Part shown: one piece after another, positions 14,665-14,830 of the stretch | Position numbering within the stretch: the first letter of the stretch is position 1 | How the letters are laid out: each line of letters opens with the position of its first letter | Origin: Thermoplasmata archaeon | GTDB taxonomy: Archaea; Thermoplasmatota; E2; DHVEG-1 | DNA length: 14,830 bases | Reading direction: 5' to 3' | Assembly (NCBI GenBank): GCA_003649845.1 | Contig: QMTB01000018.1 | Location: 1-14,830 of the forward strand | Made by a program: the position numbers and the translations under genes | The notes under the pieces: model-generated | What the model saw: only the letters and a program-made list of their open reading frames with translations | Databases searched by the model: none | Told to the model about the DNA's origin: nothing

Positions 14665-14738
14665 GCCCGCATGAGGTAGTTTGGATATCCTGAAGCCCTG
14701 CGGAGGCTTCTACTCGGGTTCGAATCCCGATGCGGGCA
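14665..14738 (+). tRNA. tRNA-Arg (anticodon GCG)
   Basis: A complete cloverleaf of 74 bases, without intron. The acceptor stem GCCCGCA pairs fully with TGCGGGC. The D arm has A14, G15, G18-G19 and A21, with a T-T mismatch at 13-22. The anticodon stem AAGCC/GGCTT is perfect and the loop reads CTGCGGA, so the anticodon is GCG (14700-14702), decoding CGC and CGU. The variable loop is 4 bases and the T arm TCGGG/CCCGA encloses TTCGAAT. A20 and C35, the arginine identity bases, are present. The discriminator is A73 and no CCA is encoded (TC follows). The gene begins 3 bases after the cgi121 stop and no clear TATA box lies 25 bases upstream, so it may be cut from the hel308-cgi121 transcript. A T run follows the 3' end. 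Confidence 0.95.
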
Positions 14739-14747
14739 TCTACTTAT

Positions 14748-14767
14748 TACATATGTAGAATTTTTCT
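14748..14767 (+). terminator. Probable terminator after tRNA-Arg
   Basis: The 10-base palindrome TACATATGTA (14748-14757) is followed by GAATTTTTCT with five T at 14761-14765. A T run shortly after a tRNA is a usual archaeal stop signal. The remaining bases to the window end (14768-14830) are A/T-rich and I see no supportable gene in them. Confidence 0.45.
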
Positions 14768-14830
14768 ATAATGATATTGATATATTAAGCTGAATCAATG
14801 TTAGATTGAAAAATAGGAAATTTCTATATG

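Noticed and set aside
14298..14672. 124-residue minus-strand open frame over cgi121
   Set aside because: Antisense shadow of a clear Cgi121 gene; its start would lie inside the tRNA acceptor stem region and no ribosome site or domain is visible.
14828..14830. ATG at the very end of the window, after AATAGGAAATTTCTAT
   Set aside because: The window stops at this codon, so a following gene cannot be supported.
1..14830. CRISPR array, insertion sequence, integrase or attachment site, including at the tRNA-Arg 3' end
   Set aside because: No regularly spaced repeats, transposase or integrase motifs, or duplicated tRNA 3' end were seen; only 92 bases past the tRNA are available, so an island beyond the edge cannot be excluded.

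Overview
This is a gene-dense, AT-rich archaeal segment, almost certainly from a euryarchaeote. The lineage call rests on gene content: Hel308 helicase, the KEOPS subunit Cgi121, archaeal initiation factor 5A with an intact hypusine motif, an archaeal RecJ-like DHH nuclease, TATA-type promoters and a tRNA-Arg with no encoded CCA. Arginine is mostly AGA/AGG and isoleucine often ATA in every gene, so no gene stands out as freshly acquired. A Thermoplasmatota-like or other uncultivated AT-rich euryarchaeal source would fit, but that is inference and I cannot name a genus.

Layout. Plus strand: (1) 46-3438, a large 12-TM RND/MMPL-family exporter; (2) 3648-7172, a single-chain pyruvate:ferredoxin oxidoreductase (NifJ type), uncommon in archaea, which usually split this enzyme into four subunits; (3) 7205-7546, an orphan 113-residue helical protein; (4) 7655-9037, a DHH-DHHA1 nuclease of the archaeal RecJ/GAN group. 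Minus strand: (5) 9007-9969, a membrane-anchored, sequon-rich FKBP prolyl isomerase whose 3' end overlaps the nuclease gene tail to tail; then a four-gene cluster read right to left: (9) a zinc-ribbon protein (11591-11911), (8) a free-standing EF-Tu domain-2 barrel (11268-11534), (7) aIF5A (10880-11263), (6) agmatinase-family SpeB (10001-10876). Plus strand again: (10) Hel308 (11972-14137), overlapping (11) Cgi121 (14134-14661), followed after 3 bases by (12) tRNA-Arg(GCG) at 14665-14738.

How they work together. The aIF5A cluster joins a translation factor that needs hypusination to an enzyme of the agmatine/polyamine route that supplies or finishes that modification, plus two small proteins that look translation-related. 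Hel308 and Cgi121 are translationally coupled, tying a replication-repair helicase to a tRNA-modification (t6A) subunit. PFOR supplies acetyl-CoA and reduced ferredoxin. The exporter and the FKBP act at the cell surface; both carry many N-glycosylation sequons on their predicted outer parts.

Two initiation styles are visible: genes with a GGTG/GAGGT Shine-Dalgarno, and genes (113-residue protein, FKBP, zinc-ribbon protein) with a TATA-like box about 26 bases before the ATG and no Shine-Dalgarno, as expected for leaderless mRNAs. I found no CRISPR array, insertion sequence, integrase or other mobile-element signature, and no non-coding stretch over 300 bases. Most genes are core archaeal housekeeping genes; the least explained items are the zinc-ribbon protein, the lone EF-Tu domain 2, the 113-residue protein and the oversized first loop of the exporter.
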